This document shows, piece after piece, positions 46,022-53,465 of a stretch of 64,000 nt of DNA (position 1 is its first letter; each line of letters begins with the position of its first letter). The notes beneath the pieces are model-generated. The model saw nothing but the letters and a program-made list of their open reading frames with translations. It was not told the origin of the DNA and ran no database searches. Source of the stretch: Gammaproteobacteria bacterium (lineage in GTDB: Bacteria; Pseudomonadota; Gammaproteobacteria; Methylococcales; Methylomonadaceae); contig JAHJSQ010000025.1 of assembly GCA_018830325.1 (NCBI GenBank), positions 1 to 64,000 on the forward strand. Reading direction: 5' to 3'. A program made the position numbers and the translations under genes.

Positions 46022-46151
46022 CTAGTACCCAGTCATTTTTACAATGTCGGGTAAAAATCGTTTAGCTCAGCGTAAATCCGCTCATCCTTCGACAGGCTCA
46101 GGATGAACGGATTTGCTTTTACCTGTGAAGACAAGATTGGCTGAGTACTAG
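46022..46151. repeat. Palindromic element K with CTAGTAC ends
   Basis: The ends CTAGTACCCAGTCA and TGGCTGAGTACTAG are imperfect 14-bp inverted repeats. Inside, AAATCCG...CATCC and GGATG...CGGATTT form a second palindrome around CTTCGACAGGCTCAG, a sequence also seen in degenerate form near 2.9 and 12.9 kb. The gap 45967-46301 holds no gene. Confidence 0.6.
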
Positions 46152-46301
46152 GGTATTAATTTTAAAAAGAGCAGAGTTCAGTTCATTAAATCATTGAGGC
46201 TCTAAACTGCCCATCCTTTGCGTTCAGGTCGATCGCTATTTGAGTACTTGAACTGCTCTTCCGGAGTTGAGGGTTGTTGCTACACAATGCCCGACTTGTT
46301 T

Positions 46302-46871
46302 CTACTCGGCGCGATTGCGGCGAAAAACGTTCAGACTTGCTAAAGCGATTCCGAACAGAACCAATGCACCGGGAAGCGGAACCGGAGCAGAAAAGTTGCT
46401 AATTGTTGATTGAGCTCGGCCAAAGAGGCTGTCCAATGATGCTTGGCGAAAACCGAATACATCTCCAAGCTGAACATTAAATTCAAAAACACCGGATTGA
46501 GTTAAAGAGCCTCCATCTGCCGATAAAGCATATTCAGTGCCGTTATGGAGAAAAGACAACGGATCCCATTCGGCTGATTCATCGGTTGTTTCATAAGACC
46601 AATTGAATGAGAGCATGCCGGTAGCATCCGCGCTTATTGTAAAGTCGATAGTTGCAAAGAGTTCTTCCGGATCAATGGCGTTATCGCCTCCAATCAATGT
46701 AATGGAGTTTGGTGCATTGTTAAGGTCGATAGAGGCATCGGATCCTGGGGTAATCGCAGTTTGCCAATTACTAACATCATAATAGCCCTCGAAACTAGCG
46801 TTTGCCGGCGAGATAACGATCATAGTGCCTGCGATTATAAATGATTTAAATAGCTTTATTTTATGCTTCAT
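46302..46871 (-). CDS. Secreted PEP-CTERM sorting-domain protein
   Basis: 189 residues. Signal peptide residues 1-25 end SPANA. The mature part is acidic and low in Cys, with beta-type features (FTISADATGMLSFNWSYETT). The C-terminus VPLPGALVLFGIALASLNVF + RRNRAE is a PEP-CTERM signal: a P-L-P motif, a hydrophobic helix and an Arg-rich end. Exosortase (XrtA type) would cut and anchor it, so its partner is the system encoded at 17.6-33.4 kb; the exosortase gene is elsewhere. A sigma-54-type promoter lies 51-66 bases upstream, fitting control by PrsR. The function of the protein is unknown. Confidence 0.85.
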   Translation of the reverse strand: MKHKIKLFKSFIIAGTMIVISPANASFEGYYDVSNWQTAITPGSDASIDLNNAPNSITLIGGDNAIDPEELFATIDFTISADATGMLSFNWSYETTDESAEWDPLSFLHNGTEYALSADGGSLTQSGVFEFNVQLGDVFGFRQASLDSLFGRAQSTISNFSAPVPLPGALVLFGIALASLNVFRRNRAE

Positions 46872-46921
46872 GGTGATAATCCTTGTTATTGAGGTCAGAA
46901 GAATGGATTTTTGATATATTA

Positions 46922-46937
46922 AGCAAAATTGTTGCCT
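46922..46937 (-). promoter_or_regulatory. Sigma-54 (-24/-12) type promoter of the PEP-CTERM gene
   Basis: On the minus strand AGGCAACAATTTTGCT fits TGGCAC-N5-TTGCW, with exact GG-N10-GC spacing. It is 51-66 bases upstream of the ATG at 46871. An inverted pair AAACAATC/GATTGTTT, about 30 bases apart, lies further upstream (about 46957 to 47003) and is a possible activator site. PrsR is the natural candidate activator. Confidence 0.65.
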
Positions 46938-47676
46938 ATATGTTAATTCTATTTAAAAACAATCGCTTATGTTTTAAGAGAAAAAAAGAAGTTGATTGTT
47001 TGTAAAAATAGCTGACAAATTATCGGCGCCTTGTTGTTTTTTAAAATTATTGAATCGTTGAGCTAATATGAAATATTTTTATGCGCATTGTTCCAAGAAA
47101 AGCCCAATCAATTGGGTGAAGCAACTCGCTCTTTTATCCTAAGACGCCCGAAAAATCTATTTGTCGGCAAATGGTTTGTTAATGCTTAAATCGCTATCAA
47201 TTATGAAAAAAATAGAACTTATTTGAAAAATACAATATTATCTAAGAACCTGGAAGATTGGTTTTTTTCATTCTATAGATTTTAATATGGTAGGAAAATA
47301 TTTAATTATCAATGGTTAATCTATTTTTGGTTTATATGTTTTTTTATCGTGGGTGTTGCGGCAGCAGGGAACTACCGTCAGTATCTGATTTCAGGTTTTC
47401 TTGATTAAGTTTAACTATCCTAGAGGGTTCAGGTGTTTGGGTTCCTCGACAGGCAATGTCTCGCGCCTTCATGAAGATGAACGATTCCGTGTGCGAACGA
47501 ATTTGGTAAACAAATGCTTGAAAGGTATTCGGCATCTCTCGGGATAAGTGTAAATAAAGTCGACAATCCCGATTTTCGTTAATGCTAGTCTACGTGAGTC
47601 GTGGTCCTAAAATTTAATTTTTTATAAAAGACAGGGTCCGAGAATTTTTCTTTATTCTTTTTGAATGGGTTTAACT
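46938..47676. other. AT-rich intergenic region without gene
   Basis: Over 700 bases between the PEP-CTERM promoter and the next gene. No repeat family member is seen. A 63-residue minus-strand frame at 47344-47535 has no ribosome site or recognisable features. The region may hold the activator sites of the PEP-CTERM gene and the promoter of the secreted protein. Confidence 0.4.
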
Positions 47677-48096
47677 ATGAAAAAAATGATTATGCTTGGG
47701 ATTTTCCTATCTGCCGGGATGGCTGGCGAGGTTGCCGCTGACTGTGAGCCAACGACAAAACTTTCGCCTACCGCCTTAACTACTCTTTTACCGGGTAATA
47801 CTGTTTGTGCTCAAAAGGCTAATGGCGATAAATGGCAGGAATTTCATGAGCCAAGCGGAAAGTTATTCGACTATAAGAAAGGCCCGAACGATCCGATTGA
47901 TCCGACTAAAGAATTAGGAATATGGGAATTTGCCAGTCGAGGTCAGATTTGTTACCGCTACGGTGGCGGTGCATTTAATTATTGTTACTCTATTCATAAA
48001 ATACCCGATCAAGAGCTTTACCAGTTTTGCAATACAAATGGTTTGGACGTAACGGCAAGCATTGTACCGGGAAATAATGGCTGCGGATTTAATTGA
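47677..48096 (+). CDS. Small Cys-containing secreted protein, function unknown
   Basis: 139 residues. Start ATG 47677 opens a signal peptide (MKKMIMLGIFLSAGMAGEVA + ADC); ATG 47665 would add four residues. The mature part has six Cys residues, including C at the cleavage region, GNTVCAQ, GQICYRYG and NYCYSIH, which could form disulphides. A pattern of LLPGNTVCAQ..., GIWEFASRGQICYRY and ELYQFC is reminiscent of small secreted DUF995-type proteins, but this is a loose resemblance. It has no close neighbour on its strand. Confidence 0.6.
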   Translation: MKKMIMLGIFLSAGMAGEVAADCEPTTKLSPTALTTLLPGNTVCAQKANGDKWQEFHEPSGKLFDYKKGPNDPIDPTKELGIWEFASRGQICYRYGGGAFNYCYSIHKIPDQELYQFCNTNGLDVTASIVPGNNGCGFN

Positions 48097-48152
48097 GGCG
48101 GTTTTATAAAAATTAATAACGGGCCATTCTTACCGCTAGTAGGTCTGAGCAA

Positions 48153-49022
48153 TCAAAATATCAAAGTCGCTCCCGGTCTAATAATTCCCAAGATCTCGAA
48201 TGCTTGTAATGAGGCATCCAGCGTTAAAGGCTTAATCGATTCGTCGCTAAGGCCTAATGTCTCCCAGGCTTCCGGCAGATAGGTCGGGTTGAAGTCTTCG
48301 AAGTCATAGGTTTTTACCGAGCAGGGCTCGATACTCGCGGCGATTTTAGCCGCCACATGCAGGATGCACGCATCTTGAAGGATATCGTCCGCTTTCATCG
48401 GATCGGTTTGCGCAGCGACTAATAGCCAAATGCTGCTCGGTAATTTCCATTCCTTCAATAATTCGGCGCCGAGTTCGGCATAGGTAAAACCGAAAATGCG
48501 TTGCTCGGCTTCGGCGACCGCATCCTCGCCTTGGTCTTTAAAACTCAAGGCTTCGCCGGCTTTTTCCGGAAACTGGCTAAACAAAATCAACTTGCCGATG
48601 CTATTTAATAAGCCGGCGATGAAAAAACGTTCGCGCTCCTTTCTCTTGCATTGTTCTGCCAATAGTCGGGCCAATACGCCGCAGGTGATGCTGTGATACC
48701 AAAACGTCTCCATGTCGACCAAGTCTTCCGGAATGTCCTGAAAGGTCGATGCCACCGACGTCGCGATAACTATATTTCGTAATTCTTGCCGGCCAATCAT
48801 CGAAATCGCGCGAGAAACCGTATCGACTTTTCCCGGAAATCCATAATAGGCACTATTTACCAATTTTAACAATTGGGCTGTCAATGCCGGGTCGTGAACG
48901 ATGATTTCTTCCAATTGATCGTTGCTGGCTTTATCGGAGCTTAGGAGTCCATTGACGCGCAATGCAACATCCGGCAAGGTATATAAAGAACCGACTTTTT
49001 CGATCAATGACTTAGGTACCAT
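48153..49022 (-). CDS. HDOD-domain protein
   Basis: 289 residues from ATG 49022, chosen because GAGAGAG precedes it; the longer frame to 49097 runs into unrelated sequence. The HDOD domain spans about residues 1-220: LPDVALRVNGLL, HDPALTAQLLKLVNSAYYGF + PGKVDTVSRAISMIG and ELRNIVIATSVAS, FFIAGLLNSIGKLI. HDOD proteins are HD-superfamily relatives that usually lack the metal-binding residues, and they regulate signalling, chemotaxis or secretion. The target here is unknown. The nearby gene on the same strand (49754) encodes a FliK-like protein, which might suggest a motility link. Confidence 0.88.
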   Translation of the reverse strand: MVPKSLIEKVGSLYTLPDVALRVNGLLSSDKASNDQLEEIIVHDPALTAQLLKLVNSAYYGFPGKVDTVSRAISMIGRQELRNIVIATSVASTFQDIPEDLVDMETFWYHSITCGVLARLLAEQCKRKERERFFIAGLLNSIGKLILFSQFPEKAGEALSFKDQGEDAVAEAEQRIFGFTYAELGAELLKEWKLPSSIWLLVAAQTDPMKADDILQDACILHVAAKIAASIEPCSVKTYDFEDFNPTYLPEAWETLGLSDESIKPLTLDASLQAFEILGIIRPGATLIF

Positions 49023-49107
49023 AATGCTCTCTCGAACTTTGTTTTTTAAAGTGATGATAAGTATAGGTGCTCTAGTAAATTTTGCGTAATTATTCACATC
49101 CCCCTAT

Positions 49108-49205
49108 CGTTCCCACGCTCTAGCGTGGGAATGCAGCCCGAGACGCTCTAGCGTCTCGTACCGCTGGAGCGGTACTCAGGCATTCCCACGCAGAGCGTGG
49201 GAACG
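49108..49205. repeat. Three-hairpin palindromic repeat D, copy 1
   Basis: The outer arms CGTTCCCACGCTCTAGCGTG and CACGCAGAGCGTGGGAACG are themselves palindromic and pair with each other. Between them are GAGACGCTCTAGCGTCTC and TACCGCTGGAGCGGTA, two further hairpins. A second copy is at 61612-61709 with the inner hairpins in reverse order. Confidence 0.75.
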
Positions 49206-49247
49206 ATAATTACGCGGGACTGAATAGTTCGACTTTTTCATGTTTCC
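49191..49247 (+). repeat. Direct duplication, unit 1
   Basis: CGCAGAGCGTGGGAACGATA + ATTACGCGGGACTGAATAGT + TCGACTTTTTCATGTTT occurs again at 49607-49661 with few changes. The 416-base offset spans repeat C and hairpin E, so the duplicated block predates or carried those insertions. Confidence 0.65.
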
Positions 49248-49248
49248 T

Positions 49249-49335
49249 CGTTCCCACCGCTCCAGCGTGGGAATGCATACCGATCTTGCCTCGGCTGACA
49301 AGGTATGGGTTCCCACGGTGGACCGTGGGAACCAG
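49249..49335. repeat. Palindromic repeat C, copy 3
   Basis: CGTTCCCACCGCTCCAGCGT, GCATACCGATCTTGCCTCGG, TATGGGTTCCCACGGTGG and ACCGTGGGAACCAG match copies at 16521 and 21635. The two halves can pair into long hairpins. Confidence 0.65.
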
Positions 49336-49409
49336 AAAAAATTACTTTTTTGCAATCTTAGCTAATGAGGCCTCGATACCATTTTTTGTCGCCCAACGTT
49401 CCCGACTTT

Positions 49410-49434
49410 CCCTCACCTAGCGTTAGGTGAGGGA
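49410..49434. repeat. Hairpin E and adjoining REP-like unit
   Basis: CCCTCACCTAGCGTTAGGTGAGGG is a perfect palindrome, also found inverted in MITE A3 at 27393-27416. The neighbouring GGGAGCGACGCCTTCGTCGC + GATTTCGAAGCC at 49475-49508 resembles REP units and the one near 13131-13170. Confidence 0.65.
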
Positions 49435-49606
49435 CGATCTGAGGATCGCTCCCACAGAGCATCCGGCCCCCTTTTGGGAGCGACGCCTTCGTCGCGATTT
49501 CGAAGCCACTGATGTTCCATATCCGCAGATTTATCAAACAACACCGTTTCCAGGTATACGATGACCTCTGTTTAGCAAGTTTACCGATACTTTTGTATAA
49601 CGATGA

Positions 49607-49661
49607 GCGCAGAGCGTGGGAACGATAATTACGCGGAACTGAATAGTTCGACTTTGTCATG
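49607..49661 (+). repeat. Direct duplication, unit 2
   Basis: Second copy of the segment at 49191-49247 (CGCAGAGCGTGGGAACGATA then ATTACGCGGAACTGAATAGT). Unlike copy 1 it lacks the left half of repeat D, so it appears to be a truncated copy. Confidence 0.65.
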
Positions 49662-49753
49662 TTTAAGTATTTGAATATTTTTGTGTCTTTCGTGGACAAA
49701 ATGCTTTTTCTATGATGATTAAGAGATAGCGAATCCGAACAACATTTTTGTGG

Positions 49754-51316
49754 TCATGCCTTTTCATTAATCAAACCCATTGGTATCAATGGGGCGCTTT
49801 CCTGCCTGGGCGGCGTGCCGTCCAAAGCATCGATATAGCCGGGATTGAGTCCTTCGGCTTCTAATTGTTTTTTTAAATGTTCGATATTCTGTTTGATAAG
49901 GCCGGTTACTGTCTCTTGTTCGCTCCAAAAATGCGCATTGATTTTGTCGTCCAAATAAGACAATTTGCAGTGCAGCGTTCCTAAATTAGGCGGCGTTATC
50001 GTCAAAAAAACCGACCATTTGGTTTGTTCGTCCTGTTCGGAACCGTTACGTTTATCGCGCTCGATTTCTATTTTGACAGATTGCGCCTTGCTTTCGCCGA
50101 GGAATGGTATTTCCAGAAGCCAGACTTGTTTCGGCGAGTCGTCCTTGGGTAATGAGGCGAGTTGATCCAGAGTCAACTTAGCGACGCTATTTTCGGTCTT
50201 TTGCAGCAAATTTTTGAGTTGTTCCATTTCCGTAGCGTTGACCGGTTTTTCCGATTGAGGGGCCGTTTCCGGTTTGAGAATCTGGATCAATTTGAGTAAT
50301 AAGCCTTTGAAATCCGATTTGAGAAGATCCGGTTGCTGTTTGGTCAATTCGAGCAATCGGGCTTCGAGGAACAAACCGGAACGTTCGACTGCCGTTTTAA
50401 GTGTCTTACCGTCGGTCAATTGTTCCGGTCTTTGGAGATTTTGCAGTATTTCTTGGGCTAATTTTATCAATGTTTCGGAAACGGTTTTATTGGTTTGCAG
50501 AGACGGCAAGTCGGCAATGAGTTGATTGAGTAGTACGGTTGGCGTTTCGTGTCTCGGTAAAATGTCACGGACGACTGCCGGAATGTCACGGCGCGCGATC
50601 GGTAAGGTTTCGATTCCGCCGGTATTTTCGCGGCCAAGGGTAGTCGGAATATCTCTGAGAGTTGCCGGTACGATTTTAATTTCCCGGGATTGTCCGTGCC
50701 GGGCAATCTCCACGATAACGTTTTGTCCGGGCTTCAGATTTTGAACGGAATTTTTATCAACCGGTAATTCAACCGTTTGCCGAGGCGTGCCCGCAGCTGA
50801 TTTATCGGTCGAAAACGAAAGTTGAATTCTATCCGGGCCTACCGATAGGACTTTAGCCTGTATCGTTTCACTGGACGGTGGCGGTAAGCGGTTAAACGAG
50901 GTCTTGTCGGGCGTGGCGATATCGAGTTTGGTTGCAGTAGCAGTCGCTTGTTCCGTTAGGGTAACCGGAGCGTTTTTGGTCTGTGACGGATTGGAATCTA
51001 TTTTAAATTCGAGCGTCGGTATCAGCCGGGTAACGATGAGTTTTAAGGGTTGGCCTTTTTCCAGTGGTAAAGGCCGGTTGCTTTGAACCTCTAAGGTATG
51101 ATCGTTTATTTTTAAAGCGATGCCGGTTTGTTTGTTGTCGATTCGAATCACTGTAGCATCGAGCGCTTGACCGATTTTTTGTGCCAACGGATGATCTTTT
51201 ACCTTGGCTAACGCGGTAAGCGTTTGAGTATTGACCGGTAATTTTATGTCCACCGCGACGACCTCAATCAGTATTCGTTCGGTTATTTGTGTTTCGCAAT
51301 CAACGATTCGAGCCAT
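49754..51316 (-). CDS. FliK-like flagellar hook-length control protein
   Basis: 520 residues. The N-terminal half is Pro/Thr/Lys-rich and disordered, with a beta-type repeat of KLPVNTQTLTALAKV... and QTVELPVDKNSVQNL. The C-terminal domain (about 410-500) carries LLEIPFLGESKAQSVKIEIE, WSVFLTITPPNLGTLHCKLS and HFWSEQETVTGLIKQNIEHL + KKQLEAEGL, the layout of Flg_hook/FliK C-terminal domains that switch export specificity. The long substitute for a molecular ruler would be the N-terminal half. It overlaps the hydrolase gene start by 34 bases, so the two may be coupled. No other flagellar gene is in the window. Confidence 0.78.
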   Translation of the reverse strand: MARIVDCETQITERILIEVVAVDIKLPVNTQTLTALAKVKDHPLAQKIGQALDATVIRIDNKQTGIALKINDHTLEVQSNRPLPLEKGQPLKLIVTRLIPTLEFKIDSNPSQTKNAPVTLTEQATATATKLDIATPDKTSFNRLPPPSSETIQAKVLSVGPDRIQLSFSTDKSAAGTPRQTVELPVDKNSVQNLKPGQNVIVEIARHGQSREIKIVPATLRDIPTTLGRENTGGIETLPIARRDIPAVVRDILPRHETPTVLLNQLIADLPSLQTNKTVSETLIKLAQEILQNLQRPEQLTDGKTLKTAVERSGLFLEARLLELTKQQPDLLKSDFKGLLLKLIQILKPETAPQSEKPVNATEMEQLKNLLQKTENSVAKLTLDQLASLPKDDSPKQVWLLEIPFLGESKAQSVKIEIERDKRNGSEQDEQTKWSVFLTITPPNLGTLHCKLSYLDDKINAHFWSEQETVTGLIKQNIEHLKKQLEAEGLNPGYIDALDGTPPRQESAPLIPMGLINEKA

Positions 51317-52479
51317 CGATCGATTTTATCTACGATTTCTCGGCGCAACTTCGGTTTGGAAAACAATTGTTCGTGATGGCTTTTTCCGATAAGCGGCACG
51401 ACTTCGTTCAGGGGGTGTTTTTCGATTGTTACGGCCGCGAAGTCGATGTTACCCCAAGCTGCGGTAATTGGGTCGAATTCGGAATAAATCAACAAATAGG
51501 GCGTGTCGAAATCGGCCATGTTTCGTCTGAATTGAATGATTTCCTTTTGCACGCCTTGCACGTAACGCAGTATCGTCCGATGCATGATGTAGCGATCATG
51601 TTTATGGCGTAAGCGCTCGACTTCCCAATCGCTGAGATAGGCTGAGACCCAGTCCGGGCTGCTGGGTGAAAATAAGTTTCGCATGCCGGGCAACGACAAA
51701 AATTCGATGATGCCGTTTTGTAAAGGCACGGTTAGCAAAGCCGTGATTTGATTGAACAGCATCAGCGGGAATGCTTCGTCATGCGGATGGAGGAAATGCT
51801 CCTGAGTATGATAGGAAAAACGGATCAAAGGGTTTTGAAACCAACCGCGCCAGCCCGGGACTTCGGTCACCGCGAACGCGGGGCCAGTAAAAATGATGCC
51901 GTCGACCGAATTTTGCAGTTTGGCTTCGAGTAAATAAGAAGCGCTGACCAATGACCCGAGGCTATGCGATAGAATAACCAGCGGCTTGTCGTCTCCCGCA
52001 CTTTCATCGCAGCGTTGTCTCAGATGCTGGATCGCCAATCCCACGTCGCTACGCATCGCATCGAGGTTTCTGAGTTGGGCTTGTTTCAAAAACGCCGAGC
52101 CGACATCAAACTCATCGGCGCCGGCTTTGAGGCTTTCATGCGCCTCTAAATAGACCGGATTACTCAAACCATGTGCGGTCATATCGATGCCGGCGACGAG
52201 GTAACGGTTTGCGAAATGCCGGGCGATTTCAGCATAGCGGCCGGTGTGTTCGTTCATGCCGTGTACGATCAAAATACAAGCTTGGATGTCGTCGGTCGAT
52301 TGCGAGGGTTGCCGGATTTGCATATGACGCCGTGATTCGCCGTTTTCCACCGGCAAAAAAATCGACTCTCCCCAAATCGGGAAAGGTTCCGTTGCGATTT
52401 GCGAATGCGAACAGCCGCTCCCGATAAGCGGCAGGGCTAAACAGCACGAAAAAGCGATAAGCTTGAAAGAGTTTGTCAT
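51283..52479 (-). CDS. Alpha/beta-hydrolase lipoprotein (monoacylglycerol lipase-like)
   Basis: 398 residues from the ATG at 52479, which opens the signal segment; TTG 52515 is an in-frame alternative. The lipobox is IGSGC at about 19-23. ILIVHGMNEHTGRYAEIARH is the oxyanion-hole and lid region of the YqiA/monoacylglycerol-lipase family (about 83-102), and the nucleophile elbow ILSHSLGSLVSAS is near 185. The catalytic His is probably in GKSHHEQLFSKP near 370. It would act on lipid or ester substrates at the outer membrane. It overlaps the FliK-like gene by 34 bases. Confidence 0.82.
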   Translation of the reverse strand: MTNSFKLIAFSCCLALPLIGSGCSHSQIATEPFPIWGESIFLPVENGESRRHMQIRQPSQSTDDIQACILIVHGMNEHTGRYAEIARHFANRYLVAGIDMTAHGLSNPVYLEAHESLKAGADEFDVGSAFLKQAQLRNLDAMRSDVGLAIQHLRQRCDESAGDDKPLVILSHSLGSLVSASYLLEAKLQNSVDGIIFTGPAFAVTEVPGWRGWFQNPLIRFSYHTQEHFLHPHDEAFPLMLFNQITALLTVPLQNGIIEFLSLPGMRNLFSPSSPDWVSAYLSDWEVERLRHKHDRYIMHRTILRYVQGVQKEIIQFRRNMADFDTPYLLIYSEFDPITAAWGNIDFAAVTIEKHPLNEVVPLIGKSHHEQLFSKPKLRREIVDKIDRWLESLIAKHK

Positions 52480-52721
52480 AAAGTGAAGAATGCGACTCGG
52501 TTGGGTTTTTGGCAATGATTTTTTTGATCATGATAAGCAGGTGATGCCAACATCCCGATTAACGAAGATTTCGATTCACAATAAACCGAACTTTTTACGC
52601 TGACAAGTCTCGTAAATGATGAATCCGGCATGATTCATTTCATATTGAGACGCGGTTTATCATAACTAAGCCTAGACCTTTTCGGCGAATGCTGAAATGA
52701 TCGGCGAGGAGGACGAAAACA

Positions 52722-53462
52722 GTGAATAAACAATTCCGATTATTATTTTTTGCATTCATGCTGTTTGGTGTGACTAACTATGCGCTGGCCGGCGGCGAGA
52801 TGGCCTATGAGCCGCAGCGCAATAGCCTGGTCGATGCGATTCAAGCAGATGTCAGGTCGACAAGCTATTTTCTCGGCAAAGACGCGTTGGATGAGAAAGT
52901 TTTGCAGGCCTTGCGTAAAGTGCCCCGGCATGAATTCGTGCAGGAGGCTCAGCGTCTTAATGCCTATCTGAATAGACCGTTGCCGATCGGATATGGGCAG
53001 ACGATCTCTCAGCCCTATATCGTCGCGATCATGACCGATTTGTTGGACCTTGACGAAAATAGCCGCGTATTGGAAATCGGTACCGGTTCGGCTTACCAGG
53101 CAGCCGTTTTAGCGGAAGTGGCAGGTAGCGTCTATACGATAGAAATTATCGATGCTTTGGCGGAACGGGCCGCGGGTGATCTAAAACGCTTAGGCTACGA
53201 TAAGGTACACTCGCGCGCGGGCGATGGTTATTATGGCTGGGAAGAGGCTGCGCCGTTCGATGCGATCATGGTAACCGCGGCCGCCAGTCATATTCCGCCG
53301 CCGTTGATTAAGCAATTGAAACCGGGCGGACGCATGATCATTCCGGTCGGAGGCCGTTTTACCGTGCAGCATCTCGTGCTGGTGAACAAGGATCAAGAAA
53401 ACCGCATTACGAGCCGACAGTTATTGCCGGTCAGATTTGTGCCTTTAACGGGAGATCGTTAA
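52722..53462 (+). CDS. pcm: Protein-L-isoaspartate O-methyltransferase with signal peptide
   Basis: 246 residues. A signal peptide occupies 1-23 (FRLLFFAFMLFGVTNYALA), which is unusual because the family is normally cytoplasmic and uses S-adenosylmethionine. The PCMT fold has motif I LEIGTGSAYQAAVLAEV (about 107-123), VPRHEFV early and IIPVGG near 205. It repairs isoaspartyl residues in damaged proteins, here possibly in the periplasm. The start is GTG 52722 with GAGGAGG upstream. It is four bases from the downstream membrane protein gene, so the two are cotranscribed. A methyl donor in the periplasm is not explained. Confidence 0.87.
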   Translation: MNKQFRLLFFAFMLFGVTNYALAGGEMAYEPQRNSLVDAIQADVRSTSYFLGKDALDEKVLQALRKVPRHEFVQEAQRLNAYLNRPLPIGYGQTISQPYIVAIMTDLLDLDENSRVLEIGTGSAYQAAVLAEVAGSVYTIEIIDALAERAAGDLKRLGYDKVHSRAGDGYYGWEEAAPFDAIMVTAAASHIPPPLIKQLKPGGRMIIPVGGRFTVQHLVLVNKDQENRITSRQLLPVRFVPLTGDR

Positions 53463-53465
53463 GCC

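Larger units (their letters stand above)
49023..49753. other. Repeat-rich gap between the HDOD and FliK-like genes
   Basis: 731 bases with repeat D (49108-49205), repeat C (49249-49335), hairpin E (49410-49434), a REP-like unit near 49435-49511 and a direct duplication (49191-49247 and 49607-49661). From 49512 to 49606 and after 49661 nothing is recognised. No gene is supported; a 113-residue minus-strand frame (49358-49699) only covers repeats. Confidence 0.6.

Noticed and set aside
49358..49699. 113-codon minus-strand frame between repeats
   Set aside because: The frame translates hairpin E, a REP-like unit and duplicated repeat sequence; no protein family or ribosome site supports it.
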